5,055 bases of DNA from Lentisphaerota bacterium (GTDB lineage Bacteria; Verrucomicrobiota; Kiritimatiellia; UBA8416; JAFGIZ01), in NCBI GenBank assembly GCA_016929365.1, contig JAFGIZ010000088.1, positions 1-5,055 on the forward strand. Direction: 5' to 3'. The translations under genes and the position numbers were made by a program. A model generated the notes under the pieces. That model made no database searches and was not told where the DNA came from. It saw only the letters and a list, made by a program, of their open reading frames with translations. Below, one piece after another: positions 1-5,055 of this stretch. Each line of letters opens with the position of its first letter. Positions within the stretch are counted from its first letter, which is position 1.

Positions 1-447
1 ACCGTGGTCGATACCGCCGGTGAGCAGTACACGCCGCGGGCCGTGGTCGTCGTTACCGCGTACCGGTACGTATACCAGGATATCGCCGAAGCAGGCATAG
101 GTGAGGGAAAGCAGCATGGTTTCCGCCGCCGCGCCGTCGGCCGGCAGGACATCCGCCAGCCGGAAACGGATCCAGTTGGCGTTTCTGGTCAACCCGAAGC
201 CGAAATGTCCGGCGCGGTTGGGAACAAAACGCCTGGCAAAACCGGGGGCGGCAACATCGTCGATGGTCAGGGTGCCGCCGGGATCGACGAAAATGTCGGC
301 ATAGGGTCCGACAATCGCGGTTTTCCCGGCAGGGGCGATGGTCGCCGGGACCGCGGACGCAGCCAGAACGAACGCGCCGGCCGCCACCGCCAGCACCATG
401 AGTATCGCGAGCAACTGCAAGGAGGAGAAAAGATTCCGTTGTTTCAC
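1..447 (-). CDS. 7TMR-DISM sensor protein, N-terminal part (partial, runs off left edge)
   Basis: Read on the minus strand from a GTG at 447, this frame stays open for 149 codons to the window edge. Residues 1-4 are basic (MKQR) and are followed by a hydrophobic stretch at about 10-32, so the product is exported or membrane-anchored. A small-residue region at 31-35 could be a signal peptidase site. Residues about 45-130 look like the periplasmic 7TMR-DISMED2 sensing domain: LTIDDV near 60-65, then a Gly/Phe-rich turn and the family's aromatic signature NANWIRFRL (89-97), followed by alternating beta strands ending ILVYVPV. In this family the domain is usually followed by seven membrane helices and a GGDEF, histidine kinase or phosphatase output; that part lies outside the window, so the output is unknown. 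GTG is chosen because an in-frame TAG lies 12 codons upstream, no ATG lies between, and it gives a complete export signal; an AGGA motif sits about 11 bases upstream. It is divergent from the operon on the right. Confidence 0.8.
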   Translation of the reverse strand, partial: MKQRNLFSSLQLLAILMVLAVAAGAFVLAASAVPATIAPAGKTAIVGPYADIFVDPGGTLTIDDVAAPGFARRFVPNRAGHFGFGLTRNANWIRFRLADVLPADGAAAETMLLSLTYACFGDILVYVPVRGNDDHGPRRVLLTGGIDHG

Positions 448-615
448 GTCAGAGCAATTCCTGGAAACGGTTGCCGAATGCTATCATGTAACAAAAAACG
501 TTTAGCACCACCAGTTTTCTTTATCGACGGCCAGTCATCTGGGAGTGCGGCAGAGAACGCGGCGGTTTGGGCATCGGAGAGCGCGGCCGCCGCCCCCCCG
601 CCGAGGCGGCCACCG

Positions 616-640
616 CCGCCACCGGGAAATGGCGGTTCCC
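616..640. repeat. Overlapping short inverted repeats in GC-rich spacer
   Basis: Two alternative stems share this stretch. CCGCCA (616-621) pairs perfectly with TGGCGG (630-635) across an 8-base loop, and GGGAA (624-628) pairs perfectly with TTCCC (636-640) across a 7-base loop. Both cannot form at once. No T-tract follows on either strand, so it is not a standard terminator. A further 6-bp stem, GCGGGC (655-660) with GCCCGC (673-678), lies just downstream. In sequence this GC-rich, short stems arise easily by chance, so a function is not claimed. Confidence 0.35.
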
Positions 641-684
641 TCCCCGCGGTCAGGGCGGGCATCGCGGCGGAAGCCCGCGCCACT

Positions 685-733
685 TTGGACATTTTTATTT
701 TTTATTGTGAAAAAGTCAATTTGGCGCTATGGA
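685..733 (+). promoter_or_regulatory. Candidate promoter region of the plus-strand operon (weak)
   Basis: The AT-rich patch ahead of the regulator stands out from the GC-rich surroundings. The best sigma-70-like reading I find is TTGTGA (705-710), a 17-base spacer, and TATGGA (728-733), which matches the consensus at four and three of six positions. TTGGAC (685-690) is another possible -35 but has no acceptable -10 partner. The location about 80-120 bases before the chosen start is reasonable. The exact boxes are a guess from base composition and weak matches. Confidence 0.18.
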
Positions 734-771
734 AAGCTCATTCAGAAGACAATCATCTTTCCATCGGTTTT

Positions 772-812
772 CATGGGCACATGTGTCCAGACCATGTCCC
801 GGAGGTCCCATG
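772..812 (+). promoter_or_regulatory. Inverted repeats embracing the ribosome binding site and start of the regulator gene
   Basis: CATGGG (772-777) is perfectly complementary to CCCATG (807-812), which contains the start codon at 810. Within this span, CCATG (792-796) is also complementary to CATGG (809-813), and GGGCACATGTGTCC (775-788) is a near-perfect palindrome with core CACATGTG. In RNA the first two pairings would place the GGAGG ribosome binding site in a loop and the AUG in a stem, as mutually exclusive folds. The palindrome could alternatively be a protein operator. Either role is inferred; only the repeats are seen. Confidence 0.3.
801..805 (+). promoter_or_regulatory. Ribosome binding site GGAGG that fixes the regulator start
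   Basis: GGAGG lies four bases before the ATG at 810. It supports that codon over the in-frame ATG at 729, which has no comparable site and would add a 27-residue extension lacking any domain. Conserved helix-turn-helix sequence begins right after the 810 ATG. Confidence 0.7.
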
Positions 813-1496
813 GAGCTTACGGTTCGCGATGTCGCCCGGCTTCTTGACGTATCGGAAAAAACCATCTACCGCTGGGCCCGGAAGGGTCGGATTCCGCTGA
901 CCCGGGTCAATGACCAGTACCGCTTCCACCGCGTCGAACTGCTGGAGTGGGCGACGGCACAAAAGATCCCGCTGTCGCCGGAGATTTTCCGCGAGGAAGA
1001 GGAGGGGCCGCTGTCCTCGGTGACCGATGCGCTGGATGCCGGCGGCATCTTCTACCGCATCGAGGGCGACGACATGCCTGCCGTACTGCGGGAGGTGGTC
1101 GCCCACCTGCGGCTGCCGGAGGAGGTCGATCGGGATTATCTGTATCAGGTACTCCTGGCCCGGGAGCAGCTCGGCTCCACCGGCGTCGGTGACGGCATCG
1201 CCATCCCCCATGTGCGCAATCCCATCGTCCTGCACGTGTCCCGCCCCACCGTGACCCTGTGTTTCCTGGAAAAGCCCGTCGACTTCAACGCCCTGGACGG
1301 CAAACCGGTACACACGCTGTTCACCCTGGTCAGTCATACGGTCAAAAGCCACCTCCATCTCCTGGCCCGCATCGCCTACTGCCTGAGAAACGGGCCCCTG
1401 CGCGCCATGCTGGCGGAGCCGCCGGCGCGAGAGGCAATTCTGCAGGCCTTCCGCGATACCGAGGCCGCCCTGCCCGCTCCCGGCAGATCGTCATGA
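810..1496 (+). CDS. Helix-turn-helix / PTS EIIA (fructose/nitrogen-type) fusion regulator
   Basis: The product has 228 residues and two domains. Residues 3-48 form an excisionase/MerR-like helix-turn-helix (HTH_17 type): TVRDVARLLDVSEKTIYRW gives the two helices, and the wing follows with QYRF and ELLEW. After an acidic linker (62-65, EEEE) and a connecting helix, residues about 70-218 are an EIIA domain of the fructose/Ntr family (PTS_EIIA_2). The phospho-acceptor histidine is present, H134 in GDGIAIPH, and the second conserved histidine is at H183 in HLHLLARIA. By family, EIIA domains take phosphate from HPr or NPr. This protein therefore should bind DNA and report PTS phosphorylation state; it is cytosolic with no membrane segment. 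No EIIB, EIIC, EI or HPr gene is adjacent, so sugar transport is unlikely. Its TGA overlaps the next ATG as ATGA (1493-1496), tying its translation to the complex genes. The target promoter is probably its own operon, by inference. Confidence 0.88.
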   Translation: MELTVRDVARLLDVSEKTIYRWARKGRIPLTRVNDQYRFHRVELLEWATAQKIPLSPEIFREEEEGPLSSVTDALDAGGIFYRIEGDDMPAVLREVVAHLRLPEEVDRDYLYQVLLAREQLGSTGVGDGIAIPHVRNPIVLHVSRPTVTLCFLEKPVDFNALDGKPVHTLFTLVSHTVKSHLHLLARIAYCLRNGPLRAMLAEPPAREAILQAFRDTEAALPAPGRSS

Positions 1497-3028
1497 ACAC
1501 CGCTGCCGACCGCCATCCCGCCGCCCGTCCTGCCGCCGGCGGCGGTTCTGCCGAGGTCCTGACGACCCGTAATCCGGTCGTCGTCGCCTACGCCGCCATT
1601 CCGGCCCACGCACCCGAAACCTTCGCGGCCGTCGTCTCGTCCCGCCTCGACGGGGGCGGCCGGCTCATCGCCCTGTTCGGCGTGCCGCGCCCCGGAGCCG
1701 AACATCCCGAGGTGCTCGCGGCGGTGGCCGCCGACGCCCCGGGCACGGTCGCGCTCGCTCGAATGACGCCGGCGCCGGCATATCCCGCCATCACCGCCGT
1801 CCATCCCCAGGCCCACGGCCTGGAACGGGCCCTGTGGGAGGAGTGGGGGATCAAACCCGCAGGCCACCCGTGGCTGAAGCCGCTCAGACGCATCGATCCG
1901 GAGGTTCCGTCACCCGGCGATGCCTCCTTCTACCGCATCGACGGCGAAGAGATCCACGAGGTGGCGGTGGGACCGGTACATGCGGGGATCATCGAGCCCG
2001 GGCACTTCCGCTTCCAATGCCACGGGGAAACGGTTTATCACCTGGAAATCCGCCTCGGCTACCAGCATCGCGGGGTACGGAACCTTCTCCGGGGGAAGCC
2101 CGTGCCGCGCTGGGCCGCGGCGGCGGAGACCGCGGCGGGGGATACGGCGGTGGGCGGCGCCCTCGCCCATGCCCTGTGCATCGAATCCCTCGCCGGGATC
2201 GAACCGTCGCCCCGGGCACAGGCGCTGCGGGCGGTGGCCCTGGAACTCGAACGCATCGCCTATCACGTCGGCGATCTGGGGGCGCTGGGCGGGGACGTTG
2301 GCTATCTGCCCACGGCACAGTACAACGGCCGCATCCGCGGCGACGTGCTGAACCTGCTCCTCACCCTGGGGGGAAACCGCCACGGTCGGGGATTCGTCCG
2401 TCCAGGCGGAGTACGGGCGGATCTGGATGCCGCGGGCGCGAAAACCTTCTCCGAACGCCTGGCGCTGCACCACGGCGAAGCCCGCCGCAGCGCCGATCTG
2501 CTGCTGGGCACCCCTTCGGTGCTGGCCCGCTTTGACGGCACCGGCCGGATTTCCCGGGCGGAGGCCCGGACCCTCGGGCTGGTCGGCGTCGCGGCGCGGG
2601 CCGCCGGCGTCGACCTCGATACGCGGCGCGACCATCCCTTCGGCGCGTACCGTTTCAAACAGGTCTCGGTCGGCCTCGGCCAGCATGGCGACGTCCACGC
2701 CCGGGCGCTGGTGCGCCGCCTGGAAATGGACCGAGCGGCGGAATTCTGCGCCGCCACGCTGCATGAACTACCCGAGGGGGCGGCGCTGCGGCCGTGCGGC
2801 CCGCTCCGGCCTGGGCATCTGGCACTTGCCATGGTCGAGGCCTGGCGCGGCGAGCTGGTGCATGCCCGGGTCACCGGCGCCGACGGCGAGGTGATTGCCG
2901 CCGAGATCGTCGATCCATCGGTCCACAACTGGTTCGGTCTGGCACTGGTCCTGCGCGGCGAGGAGATAAGCGACTTCCCGTTGTGCAACAAAAGTTTCAA
3001 CCTGGCCTACGCGGGCCACGACCTGTAG
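1493..3028 (+). CDS. Ni-site-lacking group 4 hydrogenase-like large subunit (NuoC/NuoD fusion, Ehr type)
   Basis: The 511-residue product matches the fused NuoC-NuoD architecture of HycE/HyfG. A variable N-terminus (1-25) precedes a reduced NuoC-like (30-kDa) domain at about 28-132, ending in its recognisable signature LERALWEEWGI...GHPWLKPLR (110-132). The NuoD-like (49-kDa) domain follows, with GPVHAGIIEPGHFRF (160-174), LEIRLGYQHRG (184-194) and LELERIAYHVGDLG (250-263). Working [NiFe] group 4 enzymes have an N-terminal CxxC and a C-terminal DPCxxC as Ni ligands. Here the aligned positions read AGDT (215-218) and DPSVHN (474-479), so all four cysteines are gone, at both sites. The frame is otherwise intact and well conserved, so this is a specialised homologue and not a broken gene. 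It probably acts in the cytosolic arm of a membrane complex, facing the small subunit, without H2 chemistry. The start is the ATG of the ATGA overlap; the frame is open upstream to 1259 but lies over the EIIA domain there. Confidence 0.88.
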   Translation: MNTAADRHPAARPAAGGGSAEVLTTRNPVVVAYAAIPAHAPETFAAVVSSRLDGGGRLIALFGVPRPGAEHPEVLAAVAADAPGTVALARMTPAPAYPAITAVHPQAHGLERALWEEWGIKPAGHPWLKPLRRIDPEVPSPGDASFYRIDGEEIHEVAVGPVHAGIIEPGHFRFQCHGETVYHLEIRLGYQHRGVRNLLRGKPVPRWAAAAETAAGDTAVGGALAHALCIESLAGIEPSPRAQALRAVALELERIAYHVGDLGALGGDVGYLPTAQYNGRIRGDVLNLLLTLGGNRHGRGFVRPGGVRADLDAAGAKTFSERLALHHGEARRSADLLLGTPSVLARFDGTGRISRAEARTLGLVGVAARAAGVDLDTRRDHPFGAYRFKQVSVGLGQHGDVHARALVRRLEMDRAAEFCAATLHELPEGAALRPCGPLRPGHLALAMVEAWRGELVHARVTGADGEVIAAEIVDPSVHNWFGLALVLRGEEISDFPLCNKSFNLAYAGHDL

Positions 3029-3044
3029 CCGGAAGGAAAGACGG

Positions 3045-3965
3045 ATGCTGGATATTCTTCGCGCCCGACTGACGTTCGGACACCGCACCCGGGCCCTGCC
3101 GGAACCCGGCGAAAACCCCGTGGCGGAAGGATTTCGCGGCCTGCCCGCCATCGCCGCGGACCGCTGCCCACCCGACTGCGACGCCTGCGTCGCCGCCTGC
3201 CCGACTGGCGCGCTGTCGCGGGATGCCGCCGGTCCCCGGATCGATCTCGGCCGCTGTCTGTTCTGCCCCGAATGCATGGCAGCCTGCCCGCAGGGGGCGA
3301 TCTCGTTCACCCGGAACCACCGCCTCACGGCGACGGACCGTCGGGATCTCGTGCTGTCACCGGGGGACGGCCCGGCGCCGGTCACCCCCATGGCCGCGGA
3401 ACGGCGACGGCTTTTTGCACGCTCGTTCAAGCTACGTCAGGTCAGCGCCGCCGGCTGCGGCGGCTGCGAAGCGGAGCTGGTGGTGGCCGGCACCCTGGTA
3501 TTCGATCTGAGCCGCTTCGGCGTCCAGTTCGTCGCCAGCCCCCGCCACGCCGACGCCCTCGTCGTCACCGGACCGGTCTCCCGGAACATGCGGACGGCAC
3601 TGGAGAAAACCTACGCCGCCCTGCCCGAACCAAGACTGGTCATCGCCTGCGGCGCCTGCGCCATCTCCGGGGGAACATTTGCCGGCAGCCCCGATACCCA
3701 TGCCGGCGTCGGCAATGTATTACCGGTTGATTTGTGGATTCCCGGCTGTCCGCCCCACCCCTGGACCATCGTCGACGGCATCGTGCGGCTGCTGGGCCGG
3801 ATGCCGGAAAAAATGCCGGAAAAGATGCCGGAGCAGATGTCGGAGCAGATGCCGGCCGCCGGCGGCGGAGCCGCCCGGAACCGCGCCCGAACCACGCCGG
3901 CACCACCGCGGCAGCCGGAGCGACCTGAAGCACAACCCCATCGACGACGGGAGAAACGGTCATGA
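3045..3965 (+). CDS. Fused 2x[4Fe-4S] ferredoxin and NuoB/HycG-like small subunit
   Basis: This 306-residue protein joins what are two proteins in formate hydrogenlyase (HycF and HycG types). Residues about 36-90 are a bacterial-type ferredoxin. Cluster motif one is C41-x3-C45-x2-C48-x3-C52-P, with one extra residue after the first cysteine. Motif two is the standard C71-x2-C74-x2-C77-x3-C81-P. Residues about 126-250 are the small subunit: GCGGCEAE supplies C138 and C141, ACGAC supplies C202 and C205, and IPGCPPHPW supplies C235. That set can hold the proximal [4Fe-4S] cluster (N2-like). So three clusters are predicted, forming an electron path to the large subunit. From 251 onward is an unusual tail with MPEK/MSEQ repeats, then a Pro/Arg-rich segment with no recognised domain. 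The ATG at 3045 has a good AGGA site (3034-3037) and follows the previous stop by 16 bases. The TGA overlaps the next ATG (3962-3965). It is predicted to be a peripheral cytosolic subunit. Confidence 0.88.
   Translation: MLDILRARLTFGHRTRALPEPGENPVAEGFRGLPAIAADRCPPDCDACVAACPTGALSRDAAGPRIDLGRCLFCPECMAACPQGAISFTRNHRLTATDRRDLVLSPGDGPAPVTPMAAERRRLFARSFKLRQVSAAGCGGCEAELVVAGTLVFDLSRFGVQFVASPRHADALVVTGPVSRNMRTALEKTYAALPEPRLVIACGACAISGGTFAGSPDTHAGVGNVLPVDLWIPGCPPHPWTIVDGIVRLLGRMPEKMPEKMPEQMSEQMPAAGGGAARNRARTTPAPPRQPERPEAQPHRRREKRS
3801..3857 (+). repeat. In-frame 12-bp tandem repeat coding MPEK/MSEQ units
   Basis: Four consecutive 12-bp units begin at 3801, 3813, 3825 and 3837, followed by a partial fifth at 3849. 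They read ATGCCGGAAAAA, ATGCCGGAAAAG, ATGCCGGAGCAG and ATGTCGGAGCAG, then ATGCCGGCC. The protein is MPEK-MPEK-MPEQ-MSEQ-MPA, at residues 253 onward of the small-subunit fusion, just after its last conserved helix. Unit length is a multiple of three, so changes in copy number would not shift the frame. Confidence 0.9.
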
Positions 3966-5055
3966 CCGAACAACTGATACTGCTCGGGGCCGCGCTCCTG
4001 GCCGTCAGCGGCCTGCCGGGCCTGGGTACCGGTCCGCGGCGCCGCGCTCCGGATTTCAGGCCGGGCTTGGAAGCGAACCGCGGGCCGGGCTGTGGGCCGC
4101 TCCGCGGGCTGGGCCCGGGACCGTGGGTGGCAATCATACTCTCGACCGCCGGCGCCCTGGCGGGCCTCGCCGGCAGCGTAATGGCGCTGGCTGGCCGGAT
4201 CCCGGCGGAACTGCCCTGGCTGCCGCGGCTGCATCCCCGGTATGACTACCTGATCGGCGTCGACGCCCTTTCGGCCATGTTCATGGGTCCGGTTTTCCTC
4301 GTGACCGCGCTGGGCGGCATCTACGGCGCGGCATACTGGACCCCGCGCGACCATCCGGAGGACGCGGCGCGGCTGCGGGCCTTCTACGGCATCCTCGGCG
4401 CCGCCATGGCCGTGCTCCTGTGTGCCCGCGACGCGGTGCTGTTTCTTTCGGCCTGGGAAACCATGGCGCTTTGCGCCTTTCTGCTCATCACCTCCGACGA
4501 CCGGGACCGGGTGGTGCGGGAGGCGGGCTGGATATATCTCGTGGCGACCCACGCCGGCACCCTCAGCCTGCTGGTGCTGTTCGGCTGGACGGGCAGCCGC
4601 ACCGGGGGATTCTCACTTGCCGCCGCGGCCGGGCCCGGTACCATGACCGTGCCGTTCATCCTCGCCCTGCTCGGCTTCGGCCTGAAAGCCGGCATCATGC
4701 CGCTGCACGTCTGGCTTCCGGGCGCCCATGCCAACGCGCCCAGTCACGTTTCGGCGATCATGTCGGGGGTGGTGATCAAGATGGGCATCTACGGCATCCT
4801 CAGGGTAACCTCCGGGGTCGCGGTCCCACCCGCCTGGTGGGGGTGGCTCGTGCTCGCCCTCGGGGGTATCTCGGCGGTGCTGGGAGTGGCCTACGCCATC
4901 GGCCAGCATGATCTGAAGCGGCTGCTCGCCTACCACAGCGTCGAAAACATCGGTATCATCACCATCGGCATCGGGCTGGCGCTGCTTGGCCGGAGCTGCG
5001 GACAGCCGACCTGGATTGTTCTCGGGCTCGGCGGCGCCCTGCTCCATGTGTGGAA
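3962..5055 (+). CDS. HyfB/NuoL-like proton-translocating membrane subunit (partial, runs off right edge)
   Basis: The frame codes 364 residues and is still open at the window end; E. coli HyfB is about 670 residues, so roughly half is present. It is strongly hydrophobic with many membrane helices and belongs to the Mrp-antiporter-like Proton_antipo_M family. Key residues of the ion path are present: the transmembrane glutamate in SAWETMAL (E166), the lysine in FGLKAGIMPLHVWLP (K242), a second lysine in VVIKMGIYG (K273), and DLKRLLAYHSVENIGII (317-333). HSVEN resembles HyfB/HycC (STVEN), which separates it from NuoL or NuoM. H362 in the final GALLHVW matches GALFHLLNH of HyfB. A Gly/Pro/Arg-rich stretch at about 18-54 separates the first helix from the next and is longer than in E. 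coli HyfB. The start at 3962 overlaps the previous stop (ATGA) and has GGAG at 3950-3953. It should couple electron flow to H+ or Na+ movement across the cytoplasmic membrane. Confidence 0.9.
   Translation, partial: MTEQLILLGAALLAVSGLPGLGTGPRRRAPDFRPGLEANRGPGCGPLRGLGPGPWVAIILSTAGALAGLAGSVMALAGRIPAELPWLPRLHPRYDYLIGVDALSAMFMGPVFLVTALGGIYGAAYWTPRDHPEDAARLRAFYGILGAAMAVLLCARDAVLFLSAWETMALCAFLLITSDDRDRVVREAGWIYLVATHAGTLSLLVLFGWTGSRTGGFSLAAAAGPGTMTVPFILALLGFGLKAGIMPLHVWLPGAHANAPSHVSAIMSGVVIKMGIYGILRVTSGVAVPPAWWGWLVLALGGISAVLGVAYAIGQHDLKRLLAYHSVENIGIITIGIGLALLGRSCGQPTWIVLGLGGALLHVW

Larger units (their letters stand above)
448..809. other. Divergent intergenic spacer between sensor gene and regulator gene
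   Basis: This 362-bp spacer separates two divergent start codons and should carry both promoters. It has three parts. About 470-530 is moderately AT-rich and is the likely promoter area of the minus-strand sensor, though I find no convincing -35/-10 pair. About 570-680 is very GC-rich, with runs of CCG/GGC and several short inverted repeats. About 684-770 is AT-rich (T-rich at 691-706) and is the likely promoter area for the plus-strand operon. The open frames crossing it have low-complexity Gly/Pro/Arg/Ala products and I do not consider them genes. No RNA gene or known riboswitch is recognisable. Confidence 0.7.

Noticed and set aside
444..692. Minus-strand open frame of 82 codons whose TGA overlaps the sensor's GTG start
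   Set aside because: The overlap looks like coupling, but there is no ribosome binding site at its ATG, and the product is low-complexity Gly/Ala/Pro sequence created by the GC-rich spacer.
655..706. Possible rho-independent terminator: 6-bp stem GCGGGC/GCCCGC followed by T-rich sequence
   Set aside because: The stem is short, its loop is 12 bases, the T-rich run starts about 12 bases after the stem and is interrupted by A, and no plus-strand gene ends here.
705..719. FNR/CRP-like site TTG-N9-CAA
   Set aside because: Only the outer three bases are symmetrical; the inner positions do not match TTGAT/ATCAA or TGTGA/TCACA half-sites.
721..737. Sigma-54-like element TTGGCGC followed by AAAGC
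   Set aside because: The GG-to-GC distance is 13 where 12 is required, and the -12 half lacks TT.
729..809. Longer start for the regulator at ATG 729
   Set aside because: The added 27 residues have no recognisable feature, there is no good ribosome binding site, and GGAGG is placed for the ATG at 810.
4..900. Plus-strand open frame of 298 codons at the left end
   Set aside because: It lies antisense to the sensor gene, crosses the spacer and runs into the regulator. Its product shows no domain, while the opposite strand has a clear export signal and DISM domain.
1259..1492. Extended start for the large subunit inside the EIIA-coding region
   Set aside because: The extension is an out-of-frame reading of the EIIA domain with Arg/Pro/Gly-rich sequence. 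The ATGA overlap at 1493 is the natural start.
1910..2764. Minus-strand open frame of 284 codons opposite the large subunit
   Set aside because: It is a mirror of strongly conserved NuoD-like coding sequence, with no ribosome binding site or recognisable domain.
3611..4552. Long minus-strand open frame of 313 codons
   Set aside because: It is antisense to the small-subunit and HyfB-like genes, both of which have conserved motifs. Long antisense frames are common in GC-rich coding DNA, and its product has no domain.

Overview
The window is a GC-rich bacterial segment with closely packed genes, probably from a proteobacterium. That guess rests only on base composition, codon choice (G/C at third positions) and gene content; I cannot name a genus. 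It holds five protein genes, two of them cut by the window edges, around one 362-bp intergenic spacer. I see no tRNA, rRNA, CRISPR array, transposase or attachment site.

Layout. (1) Positions 1-447, minus strand: the N-terminus of an exported or membrane-anchored sensor with a 7TMR-DISM extracellular domain. Its output domain lies off the left edge. (2) Positions 448-809: divergent spacer with GC-rich low-complexity sequence, an AT-rich patch and inverted repeats running into the next start codon. (3) Positions 810-1496, plus strand: a regulator fusing an excisionase/MerR-like helix-turn-helix to a fructose/nitrogen-type PTS EIIA domain with an intact phospho-acceptor histidine. (4) 1493-3028: a fused NuoC-like/NuoD-like subunit resembling the large subunit of group 4 [NiFe] hydrogenases (HycE/HyfG) but lacking all four Ni-binding cysteines. 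(5) 3045-3965: a fused 2x[4Fe-4S] ferredoxin plus NuoB/HycG-like small subunit with its cluster cysteines present. (6) 3962 to the right edge: an HyfB/NuoL-like proton-pumping antiporter subunit.

The plus-strand genes look like one operon: two junctions are ATGA stop/start overlaps and the third gap is 16 bp, with no terminator visible. Together they describe the start of a membrane-bound complex related to complex I and to energy-converting hydrogenases, of the kind called energy-converting hydrogenase-related (Ehr). It keeps the iron-sulfur wire and the ion-pumping residues but should not make or oxidise H2. The most notable point is that the complex is headed by, and translationally coupled to, a DNA-binding protein with a PTS phosphorylation domain. 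This suggests phosphorelay-dependent control of, or signalling to, a respiratory-type ion pump whose substrate is unknown. Further membrane subunits (HyfC, HyfE, HyfF types) would be expected beyond the right edge.
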